Source of the DNA: Diplosphaera chodatii
Taxonomy: Eukaryota; Chlorophyta; Trebouxiophyceae; Prasiolales; Stichococcaceae
Assembly (NCBI GenBank): GCA_032358165.1
Contig: JAALGY010000023.1
Span: 1,054,001-1,118,000, forward strand
Direction of reading: 5' to 3'
Length of the DNA stretch: 64,000 nt
This document shows, piece by piece, positions 40,655 through 51,882 of the stretch. Both the position numbers and the translations under genes were made by a program. The notes under the pieces are model-generated. The model did no database searches, was not told the origin of the DNA, and worked only from the letters and a program-made list of their open reading frames with translations. Within the stretch, counting starts at the first letter, position 1. Each line of letters starts with the position of its first letter.

Positions 40655-40861
40655 TCAGCTCCTGGGTTGCTTGGCATTGGCTTTCCCTTGCTCACCCTCC
40701 GCAGCCTGCTTCAGCGCCTGCACGACCTTCTGCACTTCATTGTTGTTCTTCTGCCGCGTGCGCTTCTGTGTCTTTGTCAGCGGTGGCAGACCCCAGGGCT
40801 TGTTCCAGAGGCGGCCGCCTGTTTTCTTGTAGACGACCAGCAGCGGTCTGGTGAAGAACAT
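40655..40861 (-). CDS. Mitochondrial ribosomal protein mL60 (MRPL31)-like
   Basis: Intronless 68-codon ORF, ATG at 40861 and TGA at 40655-40657. The protein starts MFFTRPLLVVYKKTGGRLWN, continues KPWGLPPLTKTQKRTRQKNN and ends NAKQPRS. The core 'GGxLWxxPWxLsxxxKxRxrk...Vxxvxxal' is the signature of the mL60/MRPL31 mitoribosomal large-subunit family, and small size, high basicity and a short basic N-terminus agree. Assignment is by pattern and is moderate. The ORF ends only 18 bases before the ATG of the RETICULATA-like gene on the same strand, so the two may sit on one transcript. Its ATG context (CTCATGT) is weak by the usual eukaryotic rule, and only two out-of-frame ATGs occur inside it. 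Confidence 0.6.
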   Translation of the reverse strand: MFFTRPLLVVYKKTGGRLWNKPWGLPPLTKTQKRTRQKNNNEVQKVVQALKQAAEGEQGKANAKQPRS

Positions 40862-41398
40862 GAGTGCGCGGCGCAGCGACTTGCGGGATCCTCGATGGTA
40901 TGCCTGAAGTCAGTCTTCGCACAGCCACCTTTCTCACCCGCTGAGCGCTACCAAAATGACATCTGATGAAGCTCTTGCAGAGTCATCGATGGGCAATGAC
41001 ATGCACGCTGCATGGATGCAATACAGCCGTACGACCATGCCACGCTGGCACTCCTGGGGATGCTGCAGTGCAAGGCTGCCACTTGACGTATATGCAGATT
41101 GCAGTGTCTTGAGGCATGTCTGGCAGTCCAAGGTTTGTACGCTGAACGGTGCAGGCTTGCTAGTCTGGTCCGAGGTTGACATCTTCAGCCAAAACGCGTC
41201 GATTCCTGCAGTGCTTCAGGCGCCTAGGTGTTAGCATGAGACATTCGCGGCTGTGACAGCTAACAAAGAATTCCACCAGATCATATCGCAGCGCCTGGAC
41301 GAGCTAGCCCATAGGATGCAGTGAACAGCAGAACCACTGGCGTGACAGCCTTGGTCGGGTCAGCTGGCAGTGGGCTGACCCTAGCTACGCTGCAGCCA
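40862..41398. promoter_or_regulatory. Divergent promoter region mL60-like / prolyl 4-hydroxylase
   Basis: About 540 bases between divergent ATGs. No defined element recognised; the function is assigned from position. Confidence 0.4.
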
Positions 41399-43858
41399 AT
41401 GAGGGTGCCAGCGTTGCTTGCGCTGCTTTCAGTCGTTGGGCTTGTCACAGGTGAGGCTTTGTGTGCCGGCAGGTGGTCAACGTTGTGCTGGCAGCATTGA
41501 CGCATTACCGCAGGCTCTTTGACAGGAGTTTAACCCAATGTGATTGCATGTATATAGGTGCTGCAAGGTTATCAGACGGAGTCACAGCCCCAGATCCTGA
41601 TCACCCATGGTGTGTACATGTCCTCGCAAGTGAATGCAGCTGTAAACAGCGCCAGAGCCACGATTCTCCTGCCATGCTTGGGTTCATCGCAATCAGCAGG
41701 TCGACTAGAAAGCGATGACTATCTCTGTCATGCGCAGGGTGGAGACCGTGAGCTGGCATCCCAGGTGCCTGGAGTCTTGCGAGCTGCTTTGCTGTCTCTG
41801 CCAAGTCATGCGAGCGGTGCATGGTCTGCTTAGTGGGAGGCCGTAGCTCATCCTACTGCATCCTTCGCAATCCGCAGGGCTCAGGTGTACCACAACTTCA
41901 TGACACCGGAAGAGTGCGACCACATAGTCAATGTGGCCAGGCCCATGGTGCGGTAACCGTGGCAGACAGCACAAATGGGCAAAAACTCACACATTGCCAC
42001 GGACGTCCGAAAGGAGTACGCGTGACGCCGTGCATTGCTGATGTACCCACAGATGAGGCAGTCCACGGTAGTGGGCGCCGGCGGCAAAAGCGTGACGGAC
42101 ACCATTCGCACCAGCCGTGGCACATTCATCAGGTCAGGCGTCGTGTGGCCACCCTGACAGGGGCATCGACAAGGATTGATGTACGATCAGCAGTGTCACT
42201 GGCTAACATGATGCAGTGTCACTGGCTAACATGATGCCAAGTCGGGCCAAACCTGCTCAACACGATCGTCTATCAATGAGCGTGCCGTGCTTTTGTGGTA
42301 GGCGGTACAAAGATGATGTGATCACGCGGGTCGAAAAGCGGCTGGAGCTGTGGACGCATCACAACGTCAGCTACCAGGAGGACATGCAGATCCTGCGCTA
42401 CAGCAACTTCCAGAAATATGGTGACGCCCTGCCTGTCGTGCCGCTGAGCTTTTGTCAACAGGACCAATCTTTAAACACTAACAAAGCATCTGCTGATGCG
42501 ATGCGGTGTGTTGGCAGCCCCTGCGCCTGTCGGTCCACCCTGTGCGCTCCTCATGAGGCATGTCGTTGTGTCAGGCGCGCACATGGACGTGCTGGTGGAG
42601 CAGACGCCGCGGCTGGCGACGGTGCTGCTGTACCTGTCGGATGTGGAGGAGGGCGGCGAGACCGCGTTCCCCTCGCAGTCCGTGTGGGCCGACAAGCGGC
42701 AGGCCAAGCGCTTCGGCCCCTTTTCAGAATGCGCAGAGGGCCACGTCGCCGTCAAGCCGAAGAAGGGTGCGCTGCTGAACGAAGCTTGCCACCTGACTGA
42801 GGTGGTGCGGGCGCATGTCAGCCAGCACCATCCTCTGCTGCCTGGCTGCGGATTTGACCTCAGATGCGCATCAGCGACGTAGCGACAGCAGCTCACGCAG
42901 GCCAGCAACACATGGTCTGCTGCGCTGCAGGCCGTGCGCTGATATTCTACGACATACAGCCAGATGGCAAGACGCAGGACGCGCACAGCATGCACACAGG
43001 GTGCCCCGTGATCAAGGGCGTCAAGTGGACAGGTGCTGCCGTTGACGAGCAACCTGCACACTTTGGCACGGTCATGTGCTGTCTTGACATCAACACACTA
43101 ATCCTGGCGTCAAGGGTCCAGCTGACCACTCTGTGCTGTTCGTGATGAATACAGGAACGGTGTGGATCCATACGGCACCCTTCCGGCCTGAGACGCTGAC
43201 CCTAGGTGCGGCGCAGGCCGGCAACCTGTCGTGACCGGTGCACGTGAACTGACATCAGCAGACCCTTTGCAGACTGACACGGTCGCTCTGAACCTGGCGT
43301 CACTTCCACTGTGCAGCGCATGACGAGCACATACAGCAGCCAGAGGACTGCCTGGATGTGCACCCCAAGTGCAAGGAGTGGGCAGGCATGGGTGAGGCGA
43401 TTACTCTTAGCCTGCTACAAAACCCTGGCACCTGGCACCACCTGGCGCCACGTGGGATCACTTGGAACCACCTGGCAACATCTAGGCATTACCTAACCCT
43501 CAGATTTTTAAGCCCTGGCAAGTGCTGGCGCTTCACCGCAACGTATTGTGGTGCGCAGGGGAGTGTACAGCCAACATCCCGTTCATGGTTGGCGATGAAG
43601 GTGCGGGCATATTACACCCTTCGTCGCTGCGTGTCTATGCAACTGTTTCTGCACCTTGAAACTCGCATCTGTACATGCGGTACACCATCAGCGCCCGCCG
43701 GCAAAGCGTGGACATCAGCGCAATCTCTGCTCGCAGGCGCCTTTGGTTCCTGTCGCAAGAGTTGCAAGAAGTGCGAAGACTGTTCGCCCAGCGATGCCGC
43801 ATGCCGTGCGCGCAACCGCAAGTCAGCAGGGTTTCCCTCGCTAGAGGACCTTGCGTGA
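41399..43858 (+). CDS. Prolyl 4-hydroxylase with C-terminal ShKT domain
   Basis: 2-oxoglutarate/Fe(II) dioxygenase that hydroxylates prolines of secreted proteins (cell-wall hydroxyproline-rich glycoproteins in algae), acting in the ER/Golgi. The first exon codes a signal peptide, [18 protein letters not shown]. Joined in phase: [31 protein letters not shown] then [52 protein letters not shown] and [17 protein letters not shown]. The iron ligands are H and D in [10 protein letters not shown], with [20 protein letters not shown] after it, and the distal H in [15 protein letters not shown] in [18 protein letters not shown] binds 2-oxoglutarate. A cysteine-rich end reads [19 protein letters not shown] and [13 protein letters not shown], a ShKT-type domain as in several algal and plant P4Hs. 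TGA 43856-43858. About eleven exons; all key residues are present. Confidence 0.92.
42191..42236. repeat. Perfect 23-bp tandem duplication in intron
   Basis: CAGTGTCACTGGCTAACATG plus ATG occurs twice back to back (42191-42213 and 42214-42236) with no mismatch, in the prolyl 4-hydroxylase intron before the RRYKDDV exon. Confidence 0.95.
43421..43495. repeat. CACCTGG-type short repeats in intron
   Basis: The intron within the ShKT part of the prolyl 4-hydroxylase gene contains a run of degenerate CACCTGG / CAC(G/T)TGG copies (TGGCACCTGGCACCACCTGG and following). CACCTGG includes an E-box-like CANNTG, but repeat slippage is the simpler explanation. Confidence 0.7.
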
Positions 43859-44327
43859 GGGCAGACTGGGCAGATTGCATGGCATGTTCTGGCGGTTGGC
43901 CTCTCGTGAAGTTTCCCAATGCTGTGTTATCAGGCCCAACTTTATGGTGTCTGGTGGGTCCTGCGCCACTTCTGTAGCTGTGGGTATGCTTATGAAAGAC
44001 AAAGGTGGATGTGGTGGTAGGATTCAGTGGGCTCGCTCAGGATGTGTTGCCGCGAATTTGGCAAATGGTCATTGGGGTTGAATTTGTTTTGCTTGAGATG
44101 ACCTGCTCAAAGAGAGGCGCTCTCTGTTGTTTATGGTTTGCAAAGTCGATGGTTTGCCAATTTACAAGACACCTTCGCTCTCGTGCTACCCTTCGAACGG
44201 TTGTCATAAGCAGCTTATGTTGCACGTGCCCAACACACGCACACCACCAGAGAAGGTCGACACAGGTATCCAGAGCTAGTCGCATGAGTGCGTGCACAGT
44301 GTGTGCGGCTCCACCCTCTGCTTCGTT
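43859..44327. other. Convergent 3' region P4H / aminopeptidase
   Basis: About 470 bases with both 3' UTRs; no gene or structure that I can support. Confidence 0.5.
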
Positions 44328-47300
44328 TCAGCGCCGTGACTGAGACTCCTGCTTTGGTGAAGCAGGCGGGATGTCCTGAAAGCCGAACACCGCTGCTGTT
44401 CGCGCCTGGGCAAGGCTCAGGACCCAGTGCACCAGCGTGAGTGCCCCCCAGCCAGATGCACCGCCCCACTCTGTGTCCATCATCGGCCCTGTACATAACC
44501 CCGCAGCCGGTGGATGTCGGATGCCCAGCACTGTTGTGCACACAGCAGAACCGTCAGAAAACAGAATGCCAAGGAGGGCTCACCTGCTGCATCGATGTGC
44601 GCCCACTGCAGCTTGTCACTTTTTGTGACGAACTCCCTCAGGAACAGGGCCGCTATGATGGCGCCGCCCCCCATCACGCCGCTGGCCCGACTGCCTGGGT
44701 AGTTCTTCAGATCCGCAATGCGAGACTTCACGTTCTTCTCGAAGTAGCTGGTCTCTATGGGCTGCTGCCAGAGCTTCTCGCCTGCTTGGCAAGCAACTTG
44801 CTGGTCATGATCGTGTTAAAACACATCTTGACTCGAAGGCATCTGGACATGCCATTGCACCAAGTGCTCACTGATGTTCATGAACATGACGATCAAGAGA
44901 GCACAGTAGAGAGTGCAGGGCACGTGCTCGCGGGTATCACCTGCTGTCTGAGACGCAGAGCGCAGTGCGCCCGCCAGCGCTGTGCTGTCGGTGAACAGGT
45001 TGCCGATGGAGGGGCCCAGGGCCACAAACCCCGCGCCGGTCACTGCATGTCACAGGGAACCACAGTCGTCACTGTACACTGTGGTTCCCAACAACAACAA
45101 CGCCAGGAGCCCTGCAGAAATGCGCAGACTCTTGCAGCAAGCGCGCCAGCAGATCGTAATGCATGGGATGATCTCACAAGCTCCTATAAATGAGCAGGTG
45201 CAGCTGGTCACGTACGGGTGGCGATGTCCACGATGGCCTCCACCCCCAGCTGCTCGGCAAACACCAGCGCATCCGCCAGCGTGAGCCGGCCCTCCGCATC
45301 TGTGTCCATAATCTGCGGCAGGACCAATGGACTTGAGATTATATGTCCAGACAGCTGATGGAGGCACTAGCTGCTTTGCTGAATCATATCTGGCGTGCTG
45401 CCACTGCAGCACTGGCGCTCACCTCGACCGTTTTTCCGTTTGATGCGGACACGATGTCCGACGGCCGCGTGGCGTTGCCGTCGACCATGTTCTCTGTCGC
45501 CGGCAGGATGAAGTGCACCTGCACATCACCATTCTGCTGTCGTCAGTGGCAACACCTGGTCAGGTGCCCAAGCCAAGAGGGTATGATGGTCACACAGTCG
45601 AAGCCACGGGCGGATTCATTTCCAACCAGACTTGCCTCCACACCCTCTGGCTGGATCTGCGAGATGGCTTCCGCGGCGCCCAGCACAGCTGCACCGCCGC
45701 ACATGTCCATTTTCATGTACTCAATGCCCCCTTCTACCTGCACTTGCACGTGGAATGTCAACTTCGCTGCCGCTCTTATGATTCCTGCTTTCAGCCTTGA
45801 GGTGTGCCCAGTGTTTGTGTGTCAGGCATACCTTGAGGTTATAACCACCACTGTCAAAGCATACTGTCTTGCCAACCAGTGCAACTTTGCGTGTGACCTG
45901 GTGTGACACTGCGATAGCAGTACACGGTGTGTTGGCTGACAGTTTACAGGGTTGCGTGCCTGGTCAACGAGCCACCTTGCTTGCATCGTAAATTTCAAGC
46001 ACAAGGCCAGCGCACCTTTCGGCGAGTACGTGAGGTGGATGAAGTGGGGTTCGTTGGCAGTGGAGCCCCTGCCCACTGCGAGGAACAACCCCATGCCGCG
46101 CGCCGCGCAATCTGCTGCACTCAGCACCTGTCGAACCAGCGCTATGTGCGTCAACACATCATCCTGCAGCTGCCGTGACGTCCAAGCAGTGGGGAATGGT
46201 CGTGATCATGCTTGCAAACAGTCCGTCTGTTTGAGAGGTGGATGTGTCAGGTACCTCTAGTCGCAACACATCTGGTGCCGCCGCAGCAATGGAGTGTGCT
46301 GCATTAGCCACGTATGCTGGAGTGCACAGGTTTGCTGGCGCCTCCCCAAGATACCTGCACATGCAGGCAGACAGGTTCTGCACATGCTGGATCATGCTTT
46401 GGTTCAGTGGCAGGGCCGAAGGTGTCTCGTGTGCATGGGCAGCAAGGCAGTCTGCGAAGCCGGTATCTACAGCAGTTGCTGCATGTGTGACCATGTCGCG
46501 CCAGCTGCGCAGAGTCGCACACTCGGCAGCTTCCAACTGCAAACCTGCTGAATATGACGCCGTGCGCCAGCTGGCTGGCGAGCTGAGCTGCCGCCTCCAG
46601 CTTCGGGTTGGCACCCAGCGAGAAGAGGACTGCCCGCTCAACGATTGGCGGGGGCGCCTCCGACTTGAAGCGCGTCAGCTTGTAGCCGCCCAGGTGCAGC
46701 CCCAGCGCAACATCCCCTGCCTGGCATCGAAGCATGCATGACATTGACATTGGGCATGCGTACTTTCAACTTGAGATCGTGTGGTCATGACGCGTTTGTC
46801 GAGACCCGCAGTATTGCTATCAGCCCTGACAATGCCAGTTATCACAGGTGCGCAACGAATGCAGGATGTTTCTTGCACCAGCTGCAATGTTGTCGCCCAC
46901 CCGCTTCTCAACATCGTGGACGTGCTCATGCCGGCGTATGTCTCCCCCAGGCACCGCGCTGTCTTCGCTCGACGGCAGCATCAGCGCAACTGACGTTGCT
47001 TTGGCGGCTTTTGCCAGCGACACGGCCTTCTCACCAAACATCCTGTATGGTGATGGCCCCCATGGTGACCCCTGCAAGACAATGTTAAGTGCTTGGCAGA
47101 CCCTCTGCATTGGCATGGAACTTAACCGTGATATGGGAAAACTTGCAATGTACTGGGCATTCTTGCTGTCTTGGCTACCTGAGGGCTCGTGGGTCCGAGA
47201 CCCACGACGCCAACCCAGCGCGTGCCACCGCCCCCGCGGCGTGTGATATGTGAGGTGCCCTGCTCGTGATGGTGTGGTCAAGGCATACTATTCACGGTGA

Positions 47301-47807
47301 ACCATGTTCATGCCAGTCAGTGTGGATGATGGTGATACACGATCGGTTGCAGCGGAGGGATACGAGGGACGAGATCCTCACCAAAGCGCCGGCGAAGCCA
47401 TGCAGGTCGATCACATCTTGAATGACGCCGCCCAAAGCAGCGTCAAGCGTGCTCAGGGCCTGCTGGTCGCCGCCTGTGCGGCACAGAGGAGCAGGCAGAG
47501 TCGGTGAGCATGATGGTCGCCAGTTGTGATCAGCACATGCACGTTCCGAGCTGAGTGCATGCCTACAGTAGGCCTCACCCGCGACAGCTTCCTGATGCAG
47601 ACCCACCACAAGCACATCGCCCTGCCAGCCCAGGGGATCGTCGGTGGAGAACGTAACATCCGTCCAAGTGTCCTGCCGTAACGGCACCTGCACATGCATG
47701 TTGTCAACATGGTGCATTGCCAGCCACATCAGTTTGGCACCTTGTACTGTTCCTTCGTGTTAGCCACAGCGCCTGAACGCACGCACCTCCTTGTTCAGCA
47801 TCGACAT
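44328..47807 (-). CDS. LAP: Leucyl aminopeptidase, M17 family
   Basis: Dizinc/dimanganese aminopeptidase forming hexamers; it removes N-terminal residues from peptides and hydrolyses Cys-Gly. Start MSMLNKE at 47807, spliced in phase 0 to [20 protein letters not shown] and [13 protein letters not shown], then [20 protein letters not shown] and the N-terminal domain. Catalytic part: [17 protein letters not shown], then [19 protein letters not shown] (Lys and Asp ligands), [19 protein letters not shown] (Lys, Asp), [20 protein letters not shown] and [14 protein letters not shown] (Asp, Glu ligands and Arg), [17 protein letters not shown], and the end [11 protein letters not shown] then [23 protein letters not shown] 44328-44330. 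All metal ligands appear present. No transit peptide, so a cytosolic enzyme is expected, although many plant LAPs are plastidic and a missed 5' exon is possible. About sixteen exons. The tail after the family end ([19 protein letters not shown]) is a short extra extension. Confidence 0.92.
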
Positions 47808-48318
47808 GGCTGATCACGGTACAACGCTGTTGATAGTTCCCGCTGATCAGCATCGGCAACACGTCCGTGCCCTTAGGTCAAGAGGACTGCTGACGCATAA
47901 ATGACTCAGCCTTGCATCACGTTGTCAGACTGCACCATGCCCGAGCGAGCAGCTGCCTGCATTGGGTTCAACGCATGTTGCCGGACTGGCGTGAGCACAC
48001 TGTCACGCCGTGTGATTTGGTTGGATCCTAAAAGCGCGAAGGCTGCTGCGGCGCTGAGCTTGGTCTGACTAGACTGCCTGCAAGTAGTTGCTCTGCAGGC
48101 ACAGCAGCCTTCAATTTGTGGGTGCCTGAGCATCCTGTGCTAGAATTTTCAACTGACTGGTTTCCAATACTGCCTCTAGATCAGCACGAAGCAACAGCGC
48201 TAGTGCCCGTCTTGGTCTGATCCCCACGCCCTCCACAGGGCGTGTGCAGGGCGTCCCACAACAGGAAGCACCCCGCTAGACCTTTCTACGCTCTAATAAG
48301 GAGGGTCAGGGACGAGCC
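47808..48318. promoter_or_regulatory. Divergent promoter region aminopeptidase / cystinosin
   Basis: About 510 bases between the LAP ATG (-) and the cystinosin uORF (+). No defined element recognised. Confidence 0.4.
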
Positions 48319-48384
48319 ATGGCGATGCTGCGACACCCCCTCATCGCCACAGTGTCAGCAGCGCCGGCGTGGCGCACCCAATGA
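48319..48384 (+). promoter_or_regulatory. uORF overlapping the cystinosin start by ATGA
   Basis: ATG at 48319 opens a 21-codon frame (MAMLRHPLIATVSAAPAWRT then Q) whose TGA (48382-48384) overlaps the cystinosin ATG (48381-48383) in the sequence ATGA. The geometry suits termination-reinitiation or translational damping of the main frame. It requires that transcription begins upstream of 48319, which is not shown. Confidence 0.5.
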
Positions 48385-49860
48385 CACTAGCGTTCGACAT
48401 TCTGGCTGCCACTGACGATCCTGTGTTCGGGGGACTGGTGAGCACCCATCATCACCTTCCTTCTCTGCTGCATGGTCGATGCCGCGGCGAGATAACGTCA
48501 TCAGTGGGTATCTGCACGCTGGCTGCAGGGTGCCCAGCGGAACTACACCGTCACCATGGTGTTGGCAACAGCTGCCGCGGGCATCGCACTTGGCGTCGCG
48601 TTGCCAAACCAGACGGAGGTTCCGCAGCCCTGGGCTATGATCTCAGCCTGCGTCGGCTGGATGTACTTTGTGACATGGTCATGTAGTTTCTACCCGCAGG
48701 TAAGTTACACCGGTTCTGTTTTCATAAAAAACGTATAGACATATGTAAAACGTTGGAGTTTAGCTTATTATCTCTTATCGTCTACCCGCAGATCATCGTA
48801 AACTTCCAGCGAAAGAGGTGATGAGGCATCTTGCAGGCTGCTGGTGTGATGGTTGCCACTGTTCCCGGCACCCCGATCAGCTGCACGTGACAGAACACAG
48901 TCTGATTGTGATGGCAACATTGGCTGTGACTGCGCAGTGTGGTCGGGCTATCGTTCGACTTTGTCCTTCTTAACTTCTTGGGATTCTTGTCCTACGCGGC
49001 ATACACCTGCACGCTGTACGTCAATGGCGATGTGCGGGAAACGTACCGCGCCCGTCATCACGGCCAAGGCAACGGTGTCAGGTGACTCAGCAAGCCCTGC
49101 ATGAGTTGAGGGTGCCCTCTTCGCCACGCTGCTGAATGCCATGACACATGTACAGCTATTGCCATGTCATGCATCAGCAGTGGTCTTCCGCCGGCAAGCT
49201 CTAATGAGTGACTGGCTGATGGTTATGTCATTGTGCAGGATCAACGATGTCATATTTGCACTGCACGCATGTGTCGTCACAGCATTCGTGATCTGGCAGT
49301 GTCGTATCTACGAGCGTGGCAGCCAGAGGGTTTCCAAGGCCTGCTTGGCAATTTCAGCCACCCTTGTGCTGGGCTGCTGCGGGCTGCTGGCTATTGCCCA
49401 GAGCAGCATGTTCCCTGGGATTCAAACACTGGACTTTATGTACGTCATTGGATCCATCAAGGTGGGGATCACGTGTGCGAAATATGCCCCGCAAGTATTG
49501 CTAAACTTCCGCCGCAAATCGACAGACGGCTTTGCTATCCTGCCAGTGTTGTGTGACATCACAGGTAGCTGGCTGTCTCTTGCACAGCAAGCACTAGATT
49601 CTTTTGCGCTCCGTGACTGGAGCATCATGACAGGCAACAGCGTCAAGCTTGGCATTGCTGCGGTCAGCATTGCCTATGACATCATACTGATGGTCCAACA
49701 TTACATTGTGTACCCAGAAGGGGCTGCTGCACTGCTGCCGCAGCACAGAGAAGGCTTCAAGCCTGTACCGGCAGATGACGGTGACAGCCTGCCCGTTTTC
49801 GTTGATGATCAGCCGCGTGCGGCTACCACAGACCAGCTGAGTTCTGTCCAGCGTTCGTAG
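48381..49860 (+). CDS. CTNS: Cystinosin-type lysosomal/vacuolar transporter (PQ-loop)
   Basis: Proton-driven cystine exporter of the lysosome or vacuole, seven membrane helices with two PQ loops. Exon 1 (48381-48437, 19 codons) reads MTLAFDILAATDDPVFGGL, joined in phase 0 to GAQRNYTVTMVLATAAAG. First PQ loop: ISACVGWMYFVTWSCSFYPQ then IIVNFQRKRS. Then VVGLSFDFVLLNFLGFLSYA, the cystinosin hallmark, NDVIFALHACVVTAFVIWQC, a second loop KYAPQVLLNFRRKSTDGFAI (family 'YxPQxxxNxxRKST'), DITGSWLSLAQQALDS and GNSVKLGIAAVSIAYDIILM then VQHYIVYP. A C-terminal tail of about 45 residues ends TTDQLSSVQRS, TAG 49858-49860; it lacks the GYDQL lysosomal signal of the human protein but contains TDQLSS. The last two thirds is one long exon from about 49240. 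Confidence 0.93.
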
Positions 49861-50306
49861 CGCCTCAAGACATACGGAGTGATCAAACATGCTTTTGGCA
49901 GCATGAGCAGTGTTTGGGAAGGAAAGTGCTTGGTTGACTGGGTGCGTCGAGAGCGCAACTGCCGGCATAGTTGCTGGGCAATTGAATTTTTGAATGTGTG
50001 TTTCGCATGTTCGGGCGATTAGCATGCGAAGAGTGTTGCATCCCTTATGAGAGAATGTCTGCCTGCATTTCTGCGAGACTGTGATCAGGTGGCATGATGC
50101 TGTGATGTGCTGTATATACCATCATTGGACGAGGCGACATGGCAATCGCAGCATGTTGAGTCAGGATGCCACATGCCAGCAGCTGTCTTGCTGATAAGCA
50201 CAGTGAATCGCAAACTTCATGTATCTGCACCAATTTGCGGAACAGGCTCTGCCAAGCCTGTGCATAGAGCGAAGAACAGAATCGGCACTGCATTGGTCAG
50301 GCGCTG
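49861..50306. other. Spacer between cystinosin and RlmH
   Basis: About 445 bases between two plus-strand genes, holding the cystinosin 3' UTR and the RlmH promoter. No other feature seen. Confidence 0.45.
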
Positions 50307-51528
50307 ATGCGCCAAACTCTTGGTGCTTCCCGGCATTTGGGACTCAGGGGACCTTGGCTCTGCTCAGAGTCCATCAGCAGCAAGCTGGGCGAGCGTTGCA
50401 GTCAGGCGCTGCGGTGCAATCGGCTGCTGCTCCAGGCCGCAGGCGGGTCGCGCAGTATTGACGTTGCCAGTCGCCGCCAAACAGATGTCAAGCATCTGGC
50501 TCGAGCCTTCCGCCCTGTGCCGCTTGCCGTCATCACAGTCAGCAAAGGCAGCAGTAGACCTGCAGAAGAGCTGTCAGGTGTGTGGGATGCCTGCTTTTGC
50601 TGGCGCGGTGTGTGAATCTGCATGCCTGTGATGAGCCGTGTGGATGCGCACATCACAGGAGCTGCAAAGTCTGCTGTCCGACTGTGATGCCTTGAACGTG
50701 CAGAGGAGTACGCGAAGAAGATCAGGCGGTACGCATCCTTCTCTTCGGTGCAGCTGCGGACCAACCCCAGCAAAGCGCACTCTCCGCAGGCAGCGAGAAA
50801 AGCGGAGGGTGCAAAGCTTTTGCAGGCGCTGCAGCCGCAGGCGTGTCCCTCTATCTCCATTGATCACGCTGATCATTTGGCTGACACTGCTGTTCGGATA
50901 CGTGATGTGCTCCAGATACGCCACAAGTTTGGAGAGCATCAGGCAGCAACATGCACTTATCATAAGCTGCGCAGGATCGGGTTGTTGCCCTGGATGAGAG
51001 AGGCCGTGCCGTCACCTCCGAGGATATGGCACGCCTGATCGCAGAGGTTTGCGATACTCGTGCATGGATTGATGTGAAAAATTATTGGTAGTCTGCGCTC
51101 GGGTTTCTGTTTCCGACTGCTGTGTGTGAAATCCTGCAACATGCAGGCAGGTGACGCTGGTGCAAGCCGCCTGGTCTGCTGTATTGGCGGTCCATTTGGT
51201 TTCTCACAGGTATGTGTCCACCTCCATCACTGGGTATGGGGACAGATCCAGTTGTTGCACTTGCTGATGCTTGCTCACTTCCCCCAATGAGCACTGCAGC
51301 ACCTTCGTGCAGTAGGCGGTCGTTGATCGTGCCGACGACGTCATTAAGCTGTCGGACATGGTACTGAATCACCAGGTAAGTTGACGGCTGGCCACGCAGA
51401 CGATACATGCTCTCGCAATGGCAGGCAACTCAGACTTGCGTGTCTGCTTGCAGATTGCACATCTGGTCCTGATGGAGCAACTGTACCGCGGGTACACGAT
51501 CTTGCGGGGAGAGCAGTACCATCACTGA
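50307..51528 (+). CDS. rlmH: RlmH-type 23S rRNA methyltransferase, plastid-targeted
   Basis: SPOUT methyltransferase that N3-methylates the pseudouridine of 23S rRNA helix 69 (position 1915 in E. coli); here presumably for plastid or mitochondrial ribosomes. The first exon starts MRQTLGASRHLGLRGPWLCS and runs about 60 residues rich in Ser/Arg with few acids, a likely transit peptide, then PLAVITVSKGSSRPAEELS. Next exons: EEYAKKIRRYASFSSVQLRT then NPSKAHSPQAARKAEGAKLL, DRVVALDERGRAVTSEDMAR, AGDAGASRLVCCIGGPFGFS (the SAM-binding knot), AVVDRADDVIKLSDMVLNHQ and IAHLVLMEQLYRGYTILRGE QYHH at the end, TGA 51526-51528. The LDERG, IGGPxG and LNHQ...EQLYR...YHH motifs are those of RlmH. The intron after LLQALQPQ appears to use a GC donor (50841). 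Confidence 0.9.
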
Positions 51529-51882
51529 GCTGCAACAGCCAGCGCATGTCAACATGGAATAACGGCACTACGCCTGATGAACAGATGCTCGGCGGGTTTG
51601 ACATTCAGTGGAGAACCAACAGCAACGCTGCTGCCTCGGCTTGACACAAGAAAATGTTAGCAAACAAGTACACACCTGTGCTCCAGAAACCACAGCGCAC
51701 TGGACAGAAATAAGGATAGCTTCAGACCAGTCCCTGCTCCTAGCGACATGCTGCCCCTGCTACAATACCTGCTGCCGCGCACTGAAACAATCAGCCCTAT
51801 GAACACCCATGGTTCCGCAGGCCCCAAGGCGCAACGGGTGCACCAACGAGCATCCTACGGAGGCAGCTCCTGCGGGCGGCCA
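51529..51882. other. Convergent 3' region RlmH / ARIADNE
   Basis: About 350 bases with both 3' UTRs; nothing else seen. Confidence 0.5.

Noticed and set aside
43421..43495. CRISPR-like or regulatory E-box array
   Set aside because: Units are short and degenerate, lie in an intron and have no regular spacers; slippage explains them.
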